A stretch of 52,145 nucleotides of DNA from NCBI GenBank assembly GCA_910588875.1, contig CAJURT010000028.1:1-52145 (forward strand), in the 5' to 3' direction. The notes under the pieces are model-generated. The model worked only from the letters and a program-made list of their open reading frames with translations, was not told the DNA's origin and searched no databases. The translations under genes and the position numbers were made by a program. Source of the DNA: an uncultured Lachnospiraceae bacterium (GTDB lineage: Bacteria; Bacillota; Clostridia; Lachnospirales; Lachnospiraceae). This document shows positions 33,245-42,089 of the stretch, piece after piece (positions within the stretch are counted from its first letter, which is position 1; the number at the start of each line of letters is the position of its first letter).

Positions 33245-35302
33245 CTATAAATTCAGCCGCTCATAACTCCTGCCAACATATATTTCCAGCCGCTCCCTTA
33301 ACAGCCGGTGCTCCTCATGCTCCAGCAGGGGATCCCTGTCCAGCATCTGGTTCACTTCCTCAGAAACCGTCTTTAGTAAGTCGGCATCCGTAAAAATATC
33401 CGCCAGCTTAAACTCCATCTCCCCGCTCTGGCGCAGGCCGAAGAGATCTCCCGGCCCCCTAAGCTTCAGATCCTCGGAGGCAATATAGAACCCGTCATTG
33501 GAGCGTTCCAGGATCTTTAACCGTTCTTTTGTATCTTCCTCACCGGAGGCATCGATCATGATGCAGTATGACTGATCTTTTCCCCTGCCCACACGCCCAC
33601 GCAGCTGGTGCAGCTGTGCCAGGCCGAAACGTTCTGCATTCTCAACCATCATGACCGTGGCATTAGGGACATTGACCCCTACCTCCACCACTGTAGTGGA
33701 AACCAACACCTGGATCTCCCCGGCAGCAAACCGTTCCATAATCTGGTTTTTTTCTTTTCCCTTCATCTTCCCATGGAGATATTCCACCGTAACAGAGGAC
33801 GGCAGTTTTTCTTTTAATTTCTTTGTATAATCAAGGACATTTTCGGCCTCGATCATCTCGCTTTCCTCCACCATCGGGCAGATTACATAGGCCTGCCGGC
33901 CAGCGGCAACCTCCTTCTCGATAAACCGGTATGCCCGTTCCCGGTAATTGGTATCCACCACGCAGTTTTTAATCGGAAGGCGGTTGGCCGGCATCTCGTC
34001 AATCACGGAAATATCCAGGTCGCCATACAATATAATTGCCAGTGTCCGCGGGATTGGCGTGGCGCTCATCACCAGGATGTGGGGTTGGCTGGCCCCCTTC
34101 TGCCCCAAGGCCTCCCGCTGCCCCACCCCAAAACGGTGCTGCTCATCGGTGATCACCAGAGCCAGCTGGTCGTAAGCCACCTTTTCCTGGATCAACGCAT
34201 GTGTCCCTACAATAATGTCTGCCTCATGGCTGGCTATCTTCCCGTAAACCACCCGTTTCTCTTTTGCCGTCATGGACCCGGTCACCAGTACCACCTGTTT
34301 TGTGATCCCATGGACGGAAAAAAGTTCCTTAATCGATTCAAAATGCTGCTTTGCCAGCACCTCTGTCGGCACCATAAGGGCTCCCTGGTACCCGTGGCAT
34401 GCCGCCTGCAGCAAGGCAAGCACTGCGATTATGGTCTTGCCGGAACCAACATCTCCCTGGATCAGGCGGTTCATCACCAGCCCGCCTGCCAGATCCTTCT
34501 CCACCTCACAAAACACCTTCTGCTGGGCGCCGGTCAGGGAATAGGGCAAATCCTGTATCAAAAGCCTTGTCTCCTCCACCGGCTCCATCCGATAGCTGCT
34601 CTTTACGTCCTGCCTTTTTTCTTTCAAGCGCCGCACTGCCAGCAGGAAAAACAAAAATTCATCAAATACCAGACGCTTGCGGGCTGCCAGCATTTCCTGC
34701 CGGTTGGAGGGGAAATGGATGTGCTCCAAAGCATAATTATACTCTGCCAGTTCATATTTTTGGCGCAGCTGTGCCGGCAGATACTCCCGTTCCAGCTGGC
34801 GCTGCCCGATGGCCTGCATCACTGCCTTGGCGATGGCCTTATTCCCCAACCCCCTGGTCTGCCCATATATCGGCTGCAGGGAATGGATCTTTTCCTCATA
34901 GGCCTCCCGGGTGTAGATCTCCGGCTGCTCCATGGACAGGCGGTTTCCCTTTTTTGCCACCCGCCCCCGGAATAAAAGCACCCGCCCCATCTGCAGGGAT
35001 GTCCGCAGATACGGCATATTGAACCATGTCAGCTGCAGGCTGCCGGTCAAATCCTTTACCACCGTCACAATTACCTGCATATTCTGGAACCGGCGCACGG
35101 TGGCCGTCTTGAGCAGCTGGCCGCAGACCGTGCAGACAGTCCCCTCTTGTACCTGGGCAATGGCCACCGGCGCCTCATAGGCGTCATAAGCCCGTGGGTA
35201 ATCATGGAGCAGATCCTCCACCGTTTCCACTCCCAGACGGCGGAAAAGTTCGCCGGTCTTTTCCCCGATCCCTTTTAAGCTTGTCACTGGTTCCTGGTTC
35301 AT
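33245..35302 (-). CDS. recG: ATP-dependent DNA helicase RecG
   Basis: The start is put at 35,302 (MNQEPVTSLKGIGEKTG), with GGAGGAGAG before it; the longer frame lacks this. The product is 685 residues. An N-terminal wedge/OB-fold region is followed by Walker A GDVGSGKT, the motif II DEQH in LVITDEQHRFGVGQRE, LVMSATPIPRTLAIILYGD, and the C-terminal helicase lobe with VSTTVVEVGVNVPNATVMMVENAERFGLAQLHQLRGRVGRG. RecG remodels stalled replication forks and branched DNA. It follows fakA and asp23, the same order as in many Firmicutes. Confidence 0.95.
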   Translation of the reverse strand: MNQEPVTSLKGIGEKTGELFRRLGVETVEDLLHDYPRAYDAYEAPVAIAQVQEGTVCTVCGQLLKTATVRRFQNMQVIVTVVKDLTGSLQLTWFNMPYLRTSLQMGRVLLFRGRVAKKGNRLSMEQPEIYTREAYEEKIHSLQPIYGQTRGLGNKAIAKAVMQAIGQRQLEREYLPAQLRQKYELAEYNYALEHIHFPSNRQEMLAARKRLVFDEFLFFLLAVRRLKEKRQDVKSSYRMEPVEETRLLIQDLPYSLTGAQQKVFCEVEKDLAGGLVMNRLIQGDVGSGKTIIAVLALLQAACHGYQGALMVPTEVLAKQHFESIKELFSVHGITKQVVLVTGSMTAKEKRVVYGKIASHEADIIVGTHALIQEKVAYDQLALVITDEQHRFGVGQREALGQKGASQPHILVMSATPIPRTLAIILYGDLDISVIDEMPANRLPIKNCVVDTNYRERAYRFIEKEVAAGRQAYVICPMVEESEMIEAENVLDYTKKLKEKLPSSVTVEYLHGKMKGKEKNQIMERFAAGEIQVLVSTTVVEVGVNVPNATVMMVENAERFGLAQLHQLRGRVGRGKDQSYCIMIDASGEEDTKERLKILERSNDGFYIASEDLKLRGPGDLFGLRQSGEMEFKLADIFTDADLLKTVSEEVNQMLDRDPLLEHEEHRLLRERLEIYVGRSYERLNL

Positions 35303-35343
35303 TCTCTCTCCTCCATGCCTTATGTACCCCCATAACGGAAACC

Positions 35344-35366
35344 GCACCGGCGACAACCGCCGGTGC
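35344..35366 (-). promoter_or_regulatory. Intercistronic hairpin between fakA and recG
   Basis: GCACCGGCG-gttgt-CGCCGGTGC is a perfect 9-bp GC-rich stem in the gap between the fakA stop and the recG start. There is no U-tract, so it probably affects mRNA stability or partial attenuation rather than full termination. Confidence 0.5.
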
Positions 35367-35379
35367 AGCCCTGATTCCT

Positions 35380-37131
35380 TTATTCCGCAGACATCAAATA
35401 ATAATAGATCGGCTGGCCCCCGTCATGTAACTCCACCTCACATTCCGGACATGCTTCCTGTGCCATGGCAAATACCCGCTCGGCCTCCTCCGGCTTTACA
35501 TCACTGCCATAATAGATGCTGACCAGTTCCGAATCCTCATCCACCATTGCTTTCAGCGTATCAATCGCCGTCCCTTCAATGCTGCTTCCCACCGCCAGCA
35601 TCCCCTGGTCGCCGATCCCCATGATATCTCCCTGATGGATCTCCATGCCGTCGATCTGGGTGCTGCGCACGGCGTAGGTAACCTGCCCGGTTTTGATCCG
35701 CCCCATCTCCTCAGTCATGGCTTTTAAGTTCTCCTCGGCAGAAAGTTCGGGGATAAAATTAATCAGCGCCGTAATCCCCTGGGGAACCGTCTTTGACGGC
35801 ACCACAATGATCTCCTTATCCTCCACCAGATACTTTGCCTGTTCTGCCGCCAAAATAATATTTTTATTGTTCGGAAGGATGAAAACCTGGTCGGCATTGA
35901 CCTGGTCAACCGCATTCAGCATATCCTCCGTGCTGGGATTCATCGTCTGGCCGCCTTCAATCAGATAATCTGCACCGATGCCACGGAAAATCTCTCCCAT
36001 CCCGTCCCCGATGGACACTGCGATAAATCCATAAGGCTTCCTGGGCTCCTGGTTCTTCCCGGGGGCCGCTTCGCCCCCTGCCGTCTTTTCCTTTGCCCGG
36101 GCAGCTGCCTTCTGCTCCTTTGCCAGCTTCTCCGAGTTCTGGATCAGCCTCTCCTGGTGCTCCTCCCGCATATTGTCAATCTTCATCCGGGAAAGGGAGC
36201 CGTATCCCAACGCCCGCTGAATCGCAAGCCCGGGATCATTGGTATGGACATGGACTTTGACCACATCCTCATCGGAAACCACAACCAGGGAATCCCCTAT
36301 GGATTCCAGGTAAGCTTTAAATTCCTGTTCTGTTTCCTCATCATACTCTTTTTCTATGTTGATAATAAACTCGGTACAATAGCCGTAACGGATATCCGAG
36401 GTATCCAGTTCCGACACATCCACACTGTCCGGCATTGCCCGGCTGCCCATGTCCTTTGTCGTTTCCCCGGAGGGTTCCCCGGCCATACGCCCGGCTTCCG
36501 ACCAGTCAACTGCCTTCCCCAGGAGGCCTTCCATGGCGCCCTTCATCACCTGCATCAGCCCCTGGCCGCCGGAATCCACCACCCCGGCCTGCTTAAGCAC
36601 AGGCAGCATCTCCGGCGTCTGGCTCAGCACCAGGTCACCGTGTGCGATAACCTCCCTGGCAAATTCCTCCACATCCCCGGTCTTATCTGCCATTTCCACA
36701 GCCTTATCCGCCATGCCCTTGGCCACCGTAAGGATCGTGCCCTCCTTCGGCTTCATGACTGCCTTATAGGCTGTCTCTGTGCCACGGACAAACGCCCGGG
36801 AGAGCGTTGGCACGTCCACCGTCTTCTGCGTCTTAATCTCCTTGGTAAAGCCCCGGAACAGCTGGGACAAGATCACGCCGGAATTCCCCCTCGCCCCCCG
36901 CAGGGAACCAGAGGAAATCGCCCTGGCCAATGTCTCCATGGTTGGGTCTTCTAATGCTGCCACCTCCCTGGCGGCTGCCATGATGGTCATTGTCATATTC
37001 GTCCCCGTATCCCCGTCCGGAACCGGAAATACATTCAGTTCATTGATCCACTCCTTTTTCGCTTCCAATCCCTGGGCACCCGCCAAAAATGCCTGTTTCA
37101 TCAGCGGGGCATCGATTTCTCGTATATTCAC
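35380..37131 (-). CDS. fakA: DAK2-domain fatty acid kinase catalytic subunit (YloV/FakA)
   Basis: The 583-residue protein begins with a DAK2 (dihydroxyacetone kinase L-type) domain: INELNVFPVPDGDTGTNMTMTIMAA (Asp-rich ATP/Mg site, about 27-51) and GARGNSGVILSQLFRGF (about 76-92). The C-terminal half (FAK-C region, DTSDIRYGYCTEFIIN and VDVE/VHVHTNDPG) is the FakA arrangement. With a FakB lipid carrier, elsewhere in the genome, it phosphorylates fatty acids for phospholipid synthesis. Residues about 340-370 are a Lys/Glu/Ala-rich linker. It follows the Asp23 gene by 13 bases, as in other Firmicutes. Confidence 0.92.
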   Translation of the reverse strand: MNIREIDAPLMKQAFLAGAQGLEAKKEWINELNVFPVPDGDTGTNMTMTIMAAAREVAALEDPTMETLARAISSGSLRGARGNSGVILSQLFRGFTKEIKTQKTVDVPTLSRAFVRGTETAYKAVMKPKEGTILTVAKGMADKAVEMADKTGDVEEFAREVIAHGDLVLSQTPEMLPVLKQAGVVDSGGQGLMQVMKGAMEGLLGKAVDWSEAGRMAGEPSGETTKDMGSRAMPDSVDVSELDTSDIRYGYCTEFIINIEKEYDEETEQEFKAYLESIGDSLVVVSDEDVVKVHVHTNDPGLAIQRALGYGSLSRMKIDNMREEHQERLIQNSEKLAKEQKAAARAKEKTAGGEAAPGKNQEPRKPYGFIAVSIGDGMGEIFRGIGADYLIEGGQTMNPSTEDMLNAVDQVNADQVFILPNNKNIILAAEQAKYLVEDKEIIVVPSKTVPQGITALINFIPELSAEENLKAMTEEMGRIKTGQVTYAVRSTQIDGMEIHQGDIMGIGDQGMLAVGSSIEGTAIDTLKAMVDEDSELVSIYYGSDVKPEEAERVFAMAQEACPECEVELHDGGQPIYYYLMSAE

Positions 37132-37144
37132 CGGTAGGTCCTCC

Positions 37145-37501
37145 TTAATCTATCACTCGTACACCTTCTACATAAATATTGATACTGTCAACATCCATGC
37201 CGGTGAATTCTTCTACTTTATATTTTACATTTGCAATCAGATTGTCCGCTACCGCACAGATACTGACACCGTATGCCACAATAACATGGAATTCCAGGCT
37301 GATATGGCTGTCCTCCACCTTGACATGGATTCCCTTGGTCAGGCTCTCCCTCTTAAGAAGCTTGACCAGGCCGTCCTTCATACTGACTGCCGCCATCCCT
37401 ACAATCCCAAAACACTCTACTGCTGTCATACCGGCGTACAGGGCAATCACCTCAGAACTGATCCGGATTTCCCCCATCTTATTGTTGATGCGTCCTTTCA
37501 T
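37145..37501 (-). CDS. Asp23/Gls24-family envelope stress protein (YloU)
   Basis: This 118-residue protein matches the compact Asp23 domain: INNKMGEIRISSEVIALYAGMTAVECFGIVGMAA and VDVEDSHISLEFHVIVAYGVSICAVADNL-like strands, ending KVEEFTGMDVDSINIYVEGVRV. Family members attach to the membrane face and are linked to cell-wall stress. Here it is first in the yloU-fakA-recG operon, the standard arrangement, and is expressed from the promoter just upstream. Confidence 0.9.
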   Translation of the reverse strand: MKGRINNKMGEIRISSEVIALYAGMTAVECFGIVGMAAVSMKDGLVKLLKRESLTKGIHVKVEDSHISLEFHVIVAYGVSICAVADNLIANVKYKVEEFTGMDVDSINIYVEGVRVID

Positions 37502-37578
37502 GAAACCCCTCCATTCCCATTTGCTTTTTGCTCACAACTCTTTCCTTCTCTTCCTAAATTATTTTACTTATTATTTTC

Positions 37579-37606
37579 ATTATACCATTTTTCCCGGAAA
37601 CCACAA
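37579..37606 (-). promoter_or_regulatory. Sigma-A-type promoter of the yloU-fakA-recG operon
   Basis: On the minus strand TTGTGG (37,606-37,601) and TATAAT (37,584-37,579) are 16 bases apart, about 80 bases before the yloU start. Confidence 0.6.
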
Positions 37607-37650
37607 CCGGAATTTTTTGCACTCTGGATTAAAAGGCGCACCCTATGACA

Positions 37651-37685
37651 CAAAAGAGCGTCCATGCCCTGACGCATAAACGCTC
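37651..37685 (-). terminator. Intrinsic terminator of the amino acid ABC operon
   Basis: On the minus strand GAGCGTTTATGC-gtcagg-GCATGGACGCTC forms a 12-bp stem with two G-U pairs, followed by TTTTGTG. It lies just past the ATP-binding-protein stop. Confidence 0.8.
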
Positions 37686-37691
37686 ATCCTC

Positions 37692-38426
37692 TCACAATAC
37701 CTTATTCAAAAAACTAATCGTCCTCTCCTCCTTCGGATTTCCGAAAAGTTCCTCCGGCGTCCCTTCCTCGACGATATATCCGTCATCCATAAAGATCACC
37801 CGGTCCGCCACCTCCCTGGCAAACCCCATCTCATGGGTCACCACCATCATCGTCATCCCATCTGCTGCCAGCTGCTTCATGACTTCCAGCACCTCGCCCA
37901 CCATCTCCGGGTCAAGGGCGCTGGTGGGCTCGTCAAAAAGCATGATATCCGGATCCATCGCCAGGGCCCTTGCAATTGCCACCCGCTGCTTCTGTCCGCC
38001 TGAGAGCTGCCCCGGATAGGAATCTGCCTTGTCCGCAAGCCCCACCCGCTCCAAAAGTTCCGCCGCTCTCTTCGACGCACTCTCCTTATCCATCTTTTTC
38101 AGTTCCACCGGCGCCAACGTGATATTCTCCCGCACCGTCAGGTGGGGAAACAGGTTGAAATGCTGGAAAACCATTCCGATGTTCTCCCGCACCCGGTTGA
38201 TATTGATATTCGGGTCGGAAATGGGATGGCCGTCCACATGTACCTCCCCGGCGGTGATCTTCTCCAGCCGGTTCAGGCAGCGGAGGAAGGTGCTCTTGCC
38301 TGAGCCTGAGGGCCCAATGAGGCAGACCACCTCACCCTCCCCCACTTCCAGGCTGATTCTTTTGAGCACCTCCAGATGGCCGAAATTCTTTTTTAAATTC
38401 TTTACTAAAATCTTTTTATTTTCCAT
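37692..38426 (-). CDS. Polar amino acid ABC transporter, ATP-binding protein (GlnQ-like)
   Basis: The start at 38,426 (MENKKILVKNLKKNFGHLEVL) overlaps the end of the permease gene by 11 bases; a longer frame to 38,498 is inside that gene. The product is 244 residues. Walker A is GPSGSGKST, the signature is LSGGQKQRVAIARAL, Walker B MLFDEPTSALD, and the switch His is in VVTHEMGFAREVAD. Motifs and length are those of the PAAT family of importers for glutamine, histidine, arginine or cystine. It works with the permease and binding protein encoded just upstream. Confidence 0.93.
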   Translation of the reverse strand: MENKKILVKNLKKNFGHLEVLKRISLEVGEGEVVCLIGPSGSGKSTFLRCLNRLEKITAGEVHVDGHPISDPNININRVRENIGMVFQHFNLFPHLTVRENITLAPVELKKMDKESASKRAAELLERVGLADKADSYPGQLSGGQKQRVAIARALAMDPDIMLFDEPTSALDPEMVGEVLEVMKQLAADGMTMMVVTHEMGFAREVADRVIFMDDGYIVEEGTPEELFGNPKEERTISFLNKVL

Positions 38427-39096
38427 AGGACACCTTCCTCTCCACCAGCACCGCCACTTTGGAAAGCACCGTACAAACCACCAGATAGAAAGCGGCAACC
38501 ACCAGCCAGATCGCCATCACCCGGGAAGCGGAATTTGCCGCGATGATCTTGCCGTTCTGTGTCAGTTCCCGGATTCCGATAACAGAAATCAGGGAGGTAT
38601 CCTTCATGGAAATAATAAACTGGTTGATGATGGACGGCAGCATGGTGCGGAAAGCCTGCGGCAGGATCACCTTGCTCATTGCCTTGCCGTAGGGCAGCCC
38701 CAGGCTGCGTGCGGCTTCCATCTGGCCCTTGTCCACTGCCTCAATCCCGCCGCGGATGATCTCTGCCATATAAGCGCCGGCGTTCAGGCTCAATGTCACA
38801 GCCCCTGCCGTAAAATTGCCGCCGATATCGCCCCAGGAAAAGCCATAGGGGCGCAGTACCTGGCTCAGCCCATAGAAGATAATCATCACTTGTACCATCA
38901 GGGGTGTTCCCCGGATAATATCAATATAAAGGTTGGCAACCATCTTGAGAGGGGTAATCCCTGATACCTTAAAAAGCCCGAAAATCACTCCCAGGACTGT
39001 CGCGCAGACCAGAGAAATCGCAGTCAGCTTCACCGTCTCTCCCAACGCTACGCAGAAAGAAGGAAAATATTGTACAAGCACCTCGATAAAAACCAT
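38416..39096 (-). CDS. Polar amino acid ABC transporter, permease
   Basis: The 226-residue protein has about five membrane helices and the HisM/HisQ/GlnP family signature, including the EAA loop EAARSLGLPYGKAMSKVILPQAFRTMLPSIINQFI, which contacts the ATPase. It opens FIEVLVQYFPSFCVALGETVKLTAISLVCATVLGVIFG, typical of the family. A single permease gene suggests a homodimeric channel. The gene order binding protein, permease, ATPase is conserved for this kind of importer. Confidence 0.93.
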   Translation of the reverse strand: MVFIEVLVQYFPSFCVALGETVKLTAISLVCATVLGVIFGLFKVSGITPLKMVANLYIDIIRGTPLMVQVMIIFYGLSQVLRPYGFSWGDIGGNFTAGAVTLSLNAGAYMAEIIRGGIEAVDKGQMEAARSLGLPYGKAMSKVILPQAFRTMLPSIINQFIISMKDTSLISVIGIRELTQNGKIIAANSASRVMAIWLVVAAFYLVVCTVLSKVAVLVERKVSYGK

Positions 39097-39174
39097 TTTA
39101 CCATCACCCTTTTTCTATATCTTTTGGCAATAACCAAATCCCCGGCTGTTTTGCAGCACCGCAAGCAGCCTCTC

Positions 39175-40038
39175 CTATTTTGAAATATAGGTATTCAGGA
39201 TCTCGTCGTACTTTCCGCTGTCCTTCATATTTTTAAGCCCGGCGTCAAACTTCTCCAGCAATTCTGTGTTCTGGCCCTTCAGCACTGCAAAGCCATAGGA
39301 ATTGCCATGCTCCATCTCCAGCGGCATTTTAAAGGCCGTACCACGGGAAATCTCATAGCCCAGAACCGGATAATCCTCAAAGCAGGCTACGGAATTGCCG
39401 GCCAGCACATCCTGGTACATGCTGGAGGAATCCTCAAACTGCATAATGGTAAAGCCGTACTGATCTGCAATCGACTCCGCGAAGGTGCAGCCTTCGGTGC
39501 CGATTTTGGCGGCAACCGTCTTGCCATTTAAATCCTCGTAGGAAGCAATATCCGAATCTGCGTTGACAGCCATACCCACACCGGAATCGTAATACGGCTC
39601 TGAAAAGTCATATTTTTCTTTTCTGGCATCGGTGATGGACATTCCTGCAATCACTGCATCGTACTCACCGGCCTCCAGGCCTGTGGTCGCAGCGGAGAAG
39701 CCTGCCACTACCAGTTCATATTCAAAGCCCTGGTCCTCGGCAATTGCTTTCAGCAGATCCAGGTCAATCCCCACCATCTCTCCCTTGTCATTCTCAAACT
39801 CAAAGGGGGCAAAAGTTGTGTCGGTTGCAATCTTATAAACCTTATCCCCGCTCTCTGCCTCACTCTCTGCAGCCTCGCTGCCCTCTGCCTCCGTGGTATC
39901 CTCAGCCTTTTCTGCTGCCGTTGTATCTGCTGCCGTCGTGGCTGCTGCCGTCGTATCCCCAGTGCCGCTGCCTCCGCAGGCGCTTAAGGATGCTGCCATC
40001 AGGGCTGCCATGGTTAATGCAATCGCTTTCTTTTTCAT
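39175..40038 (-). CDS. Polar amino acid ABC transporter, substrate-binding lipoprotein
   Basis: The 287-residue protein has a lipoprotein signal with LSACGG (Cys at about 21), then an Ala/Thr/Glu-rich linker (about 27-70), then the family 3 solute-binding domain: YKIATDTTFAPFEFENDKGEMVGIDLDLLKAIAEDQG, FSAATTGLEAGEYDAVIAGMSITDARKEKYDFSEPYYDSG and ENLNGKTVAAKIGTEG-like segments. It captures a polar amino acid outside the membrane for the permease pair downstream. Ligand cannot be deduced; the R in TDARKE binds the carboxylate of the substrate. The long acidic linker is a spacer through the wall. Confidence 0.93.
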   Translation of the reverse strand: MKKKAIALTMAALMAASLSACGGSGTGDTTAAATTAADTTAAEKAEDTTEAEGSEAAESEAESGDKVYKIATDTTFAPFEFENDKGEMVGIDLDLLKAIAEDQGFEYELVVAGFSAATTGLEAGEYDAVIAGMSITDARKEKYDFSEPYYDSGVGMAVNADSDIASYEDLNGKTVAAKIGTEGCTFAESIADQYGFTIMQFEDSSSMYQDVLAGNSVACFEDYPVLGYEISRGTAFKMPLEMEHGNSYGFAVLKGQNTELLEKFDAGLKNMKDSGKYDEILNTYISK

Positions 40039-40070
40039 AATTATTCCTCCTCATAACATAATTTGAATTC

Positions 40071-40107
40071 AAAAAGGACAACGCAAACAGAAGCGATGTC
40101 CCCTTTG
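40071..40107 (-). promoter_or_regulatory. Attenuator-like hairpin in the ABC transporter leader
   Basis: Between promoter and start codon the minus strand has GGACATCGC-ttctgttt-GCGTTGTCC followed by TTTTTGAATTC. The 9-bp stem (one T-T mismatch) plus U-tract looks like an intrinsic terminator placed about 25-30 bases after the transcription start, so premature termination could control the operon. No riboswitch or T-box feature was recognised around it. Confidence 0.5.
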
Positions 40108-40136
40108 ACTATTGGCTCGCATAAGCCATGAAATTG

Positions 40137-40165
40137 ATTCTAACACAACTCCCTGCTAAAGTCAA
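40137..40165 (-). promoter_or_regulatory. Strong sigma-A promoter of the amino acid ABC operon
   Basis: On the minus strand TTGACT (40,165-40,160) and TAGAAT (40,142-40,137) are 17 bases apart. Transcription would begin about 92 bases before the binding-protein start. Confidence 0.8.
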
Positions 40166-40200
40166 GTAATTGTTATTGGTACAATCAAAACATTGTAATT

Positions 40201-41568
40201 TCAGATCAGCCCGATTGCCTCCCGCACATTGCGGACCCCAAACAGACGGATCCCTTCTACCTTCTGCATTCTTTCCAGGCACACCTGGGGCAGGATACAG
40301 GCCTCAAACCCCAGCTTCACAGCCTCCCGCACCCGTTGTTCCGCCATCGAAACCGCCCGCACCTCACCGGAGAGCCCCACTTCCCCAAAGATAATGCATT
40401 TGGGATTCACCGGCCGGTCCTTAAGGCTGGAAACCAATGCCAGCACAATCCCAAGGTCAAGGGCCGGCTCATTCATCCGCACCCCTCCGGCAATATTGAC
40501 ATAGGCATCATAGCGGGACATCTCATAATGGCAGCGTTTCTCAAGCACTGCCATCAGCAGGTTTACCCGGTTATAATCCGTGCCTGCCGCCGTCCGCCTG
40601 GCCATGCCGAAATTCGTCTGTGCCACCAGCGCCTGCACCTCCAAAAGGATCGGCCTTGTCCCCTCAATCGAACATGCCACCACTGCCCCTGAGGCTTCCT
40701 CCGGACGGCCGCTCAGCAAATATTCGGAAGGGTTCTCCACCTCCGTAAGCCCCTGTTCCCTCATCTCAAAAACGCCGATCTCATTCGTGGAGCCAAAACG
40801 GTTTTTTACTCCCCGCAGGATCCGGTAGGACGCATTGCGCTCCCCTTCAAAATACAGCACTGTATCCACCATGTGCTCCAGGACCCTGGGGCCTGCCACC
40901 ACCCCCTCCTTTGTCACATGCCCCACGATAAACACCGATACCCCCATGCCCTTGGCGATCTGTAAAAGGATGTTGGTAGATTCCCTCACCTGGCTGACAC
41001 TGCCTGGGGCAGAGGACACATCGTCCCGGTACATGGTCTGTATGGAATCGATGACCACCACCTGGGGGCCGGCCTTTTTGATGGCCTCTTCGATATCCTC
41101 CAGGTTCGTCTCACATAAAAAAAGCAGTTCCCCCCGGATCTCCCCGATGCGGTTCGCCCTCAGCTTAATCTGCTTTAAGGATTCCTCCCCGGAAATATAC
41201 AGCACTTTATGCCCTGCGGCTGCCAGATTCCGGCATACCTGCAAAAGCAGCGTGGACTTGCCTATCCCCGGATCCCCTCCTACTAAAACCAGGGAGCCGG
41301 ACACAATGCCGCTCCCCAGTACCCTGTCAAGTTCCCGGTATCCCGTGGATATCCGGTCCTCCTCTTCGATTGACACCTCCGAAAGCTTCACCGGCTCAGA
41401 TGCCTGTTTCACGGTTCCGGATGCGGCACGCCGGGAATTCTCCTTCTTTGCCACCGGCTCCTCCACCATCGTATTCCATGCCCGGCAGGCCGGGCACTGC
41501 CCTGCCCACTTTGCGGATTCATAGCCGCACTCTTTGCAGAAAAACGCGGTAGTTCTTGCTTTTGCCAT
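40201..41568 (-). CDS. radA: DNA repair protein RadA
   Basis: The 455-residue protein has an N-terminal C4 zinc motif (FCKECGYESAKWAGQCPACRAWN, about 10-32), Walker A GGDPGIGKSTLLLQ, the RadA-specific KNRFGSTNEIGVF, and a C-terminal Lon-like domain with DLGIVLALVSSLKDRPVNPKCIIFGEVGLSGEVR. RadA is a RecA-like helicase acting in branch migration during recombination. It closes the clpC operon, as in Bacillus, with one small gene between. A GGGAGG ribosome site precedes the ATG. Confidence 0.95.
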   Translation of the reverse strand: MAKARTTAFFCKECGYESAKWAGQCPACRAWNTMVEEPVAKKENSRRAASGTVKQASEPVKLSEVSIEEEDRISTGYRELDRVLGSGIVSGSLVLVGGDPGIGKSTLLLQVCRNLAAAGHKVLYISGEESLKQIKLRANRIGEIRGELLFLCETNLEDIEEAIKKAGPQVVVIDSIQTMYRDDVSSAPGSVSQVRESTNILLQIAKGMGVSVFIVGHVTKEGVVAGPRVLEHMVDTVLYFEGERNASYRILRGVKNRFGSTNEIGVFEMREQGLTEVENPSEYLLSGRPEEASGAVVACSIEGTRPILLEVQALVAQTNFGMARRTAAGTDYNRVNLLMAVLEKRCHYEMSRYDAYVNIAGGVRMNEPALDLGIVLALVSSLKDRPVNPKCIIFGEVGLSGEVRAVSMAEQRVREAVKLGFEACILPQVCLERMQKVEGIRLFGVRNVREAIGLI

Positions 41569-41589
41569 ATGTATGCCTGCCTCCCAGCA

Positions 41590-42003
41590 CTAGCGCTTCA
41601 CCACTTTCACATGGCTTCCCACACCTTCGTTCAGTTCCACGCTTACTACCAGCTTACCGCTCATATTGGTCTTCATTCCCCCCACCGCAGCGCCGTCCAC
41701 AAAAACCTCGTAATCGGTATCATCCTCCAGCTGAATCGTGATCTGGGCGTCCTTGTCACCTTCCACCACAAACTCCACGCCATCGTTGGCCACCTTGAAA
41801 TTCTCCACTGCCGTCCCCGGCACCGACTCGTAAACAAACATCCCGTTGCGTTCCAGCTTGGTTATCTCATAAAAAGTCTTGATTTTATAAGAATCTCCGT
41901 CGTGCTCGTAATCCTGGAGTTTTGATTTTGCCGATAATTTGTAATTGCCAAAACTGATGGTCCCGTCTGCTTCCGAACGAATTAAAGATTCAACTACTGG
42001 CAT
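41590..42003 (-). CDS. Small conserved beta-strand protein between clpC and radA (often labelled endosialidase)
   Basis: The 137-residue protein is rich in predicted beta-strands: TISFGNYKLSAKSKLQDYEHDGDSYKIKTFYEITKLERNGMFVYESVPGTAVENF, then VEFVVEGDKDAQITIQLEDDTDYEVFVDG. There are no signal peptide and no catalytic signature I recognise. Proteins like this in related Firmicutes are sometimes labelled 'endosialidase' in databases, but nothing here (length, motifs) supports a sialidase; the label probably comes from a beta-domain resemblance. Its place between clpC and radA suggests a link to the stress operon. It has its own leader hairpin. Confidence 0.65.
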   Translation of the reverse strand: MPVVESLIRSEADGTISFGNYKLSAKSKLQDYEHDGDSYKIKTFYEITKLERNGMFVYESVPGTAVENFKVANDGVEFVVEGDKDAQITIQLEDDTDYEVFVDGAAVGGMKTNMSGKLVVSVELNEGVGSHVKVVKR

Positions 42004-42037
42004 ATCTGTTGCCCTCCTGTAAATATGGTGTTGGTAT

Positions 42038-42061
42038 GGGTATGCTCAAAATCCCATACCC
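42038..42061 (-). promoter_or_regulatory. Hairpin in the leader of the clpC-radA intergenic gene
   Basis: GGGTATG-ggattttgag-CATACCC forms a 7-bp stem between clpC and the next gene. A TATACT box just upstream on the minus strand might be a weak internal promoter. Function unclear. Confidence 0.35.
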
Positions 42062-42089
42062 TGAGTATACCCTAACCAACAAAAAAACG

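Noticed and set aside
34079..34975. A long plus-strand open frame (298 codons) across recG, and similar ones at 36,157-36,954 and 40,835-41,524
   Set aside because: They lie fully opposite well-recognised genes with conserved motifs, have no ribosome sites and read as Pro/His/Arg/Leu-rich antisense of GC-rich sequence.
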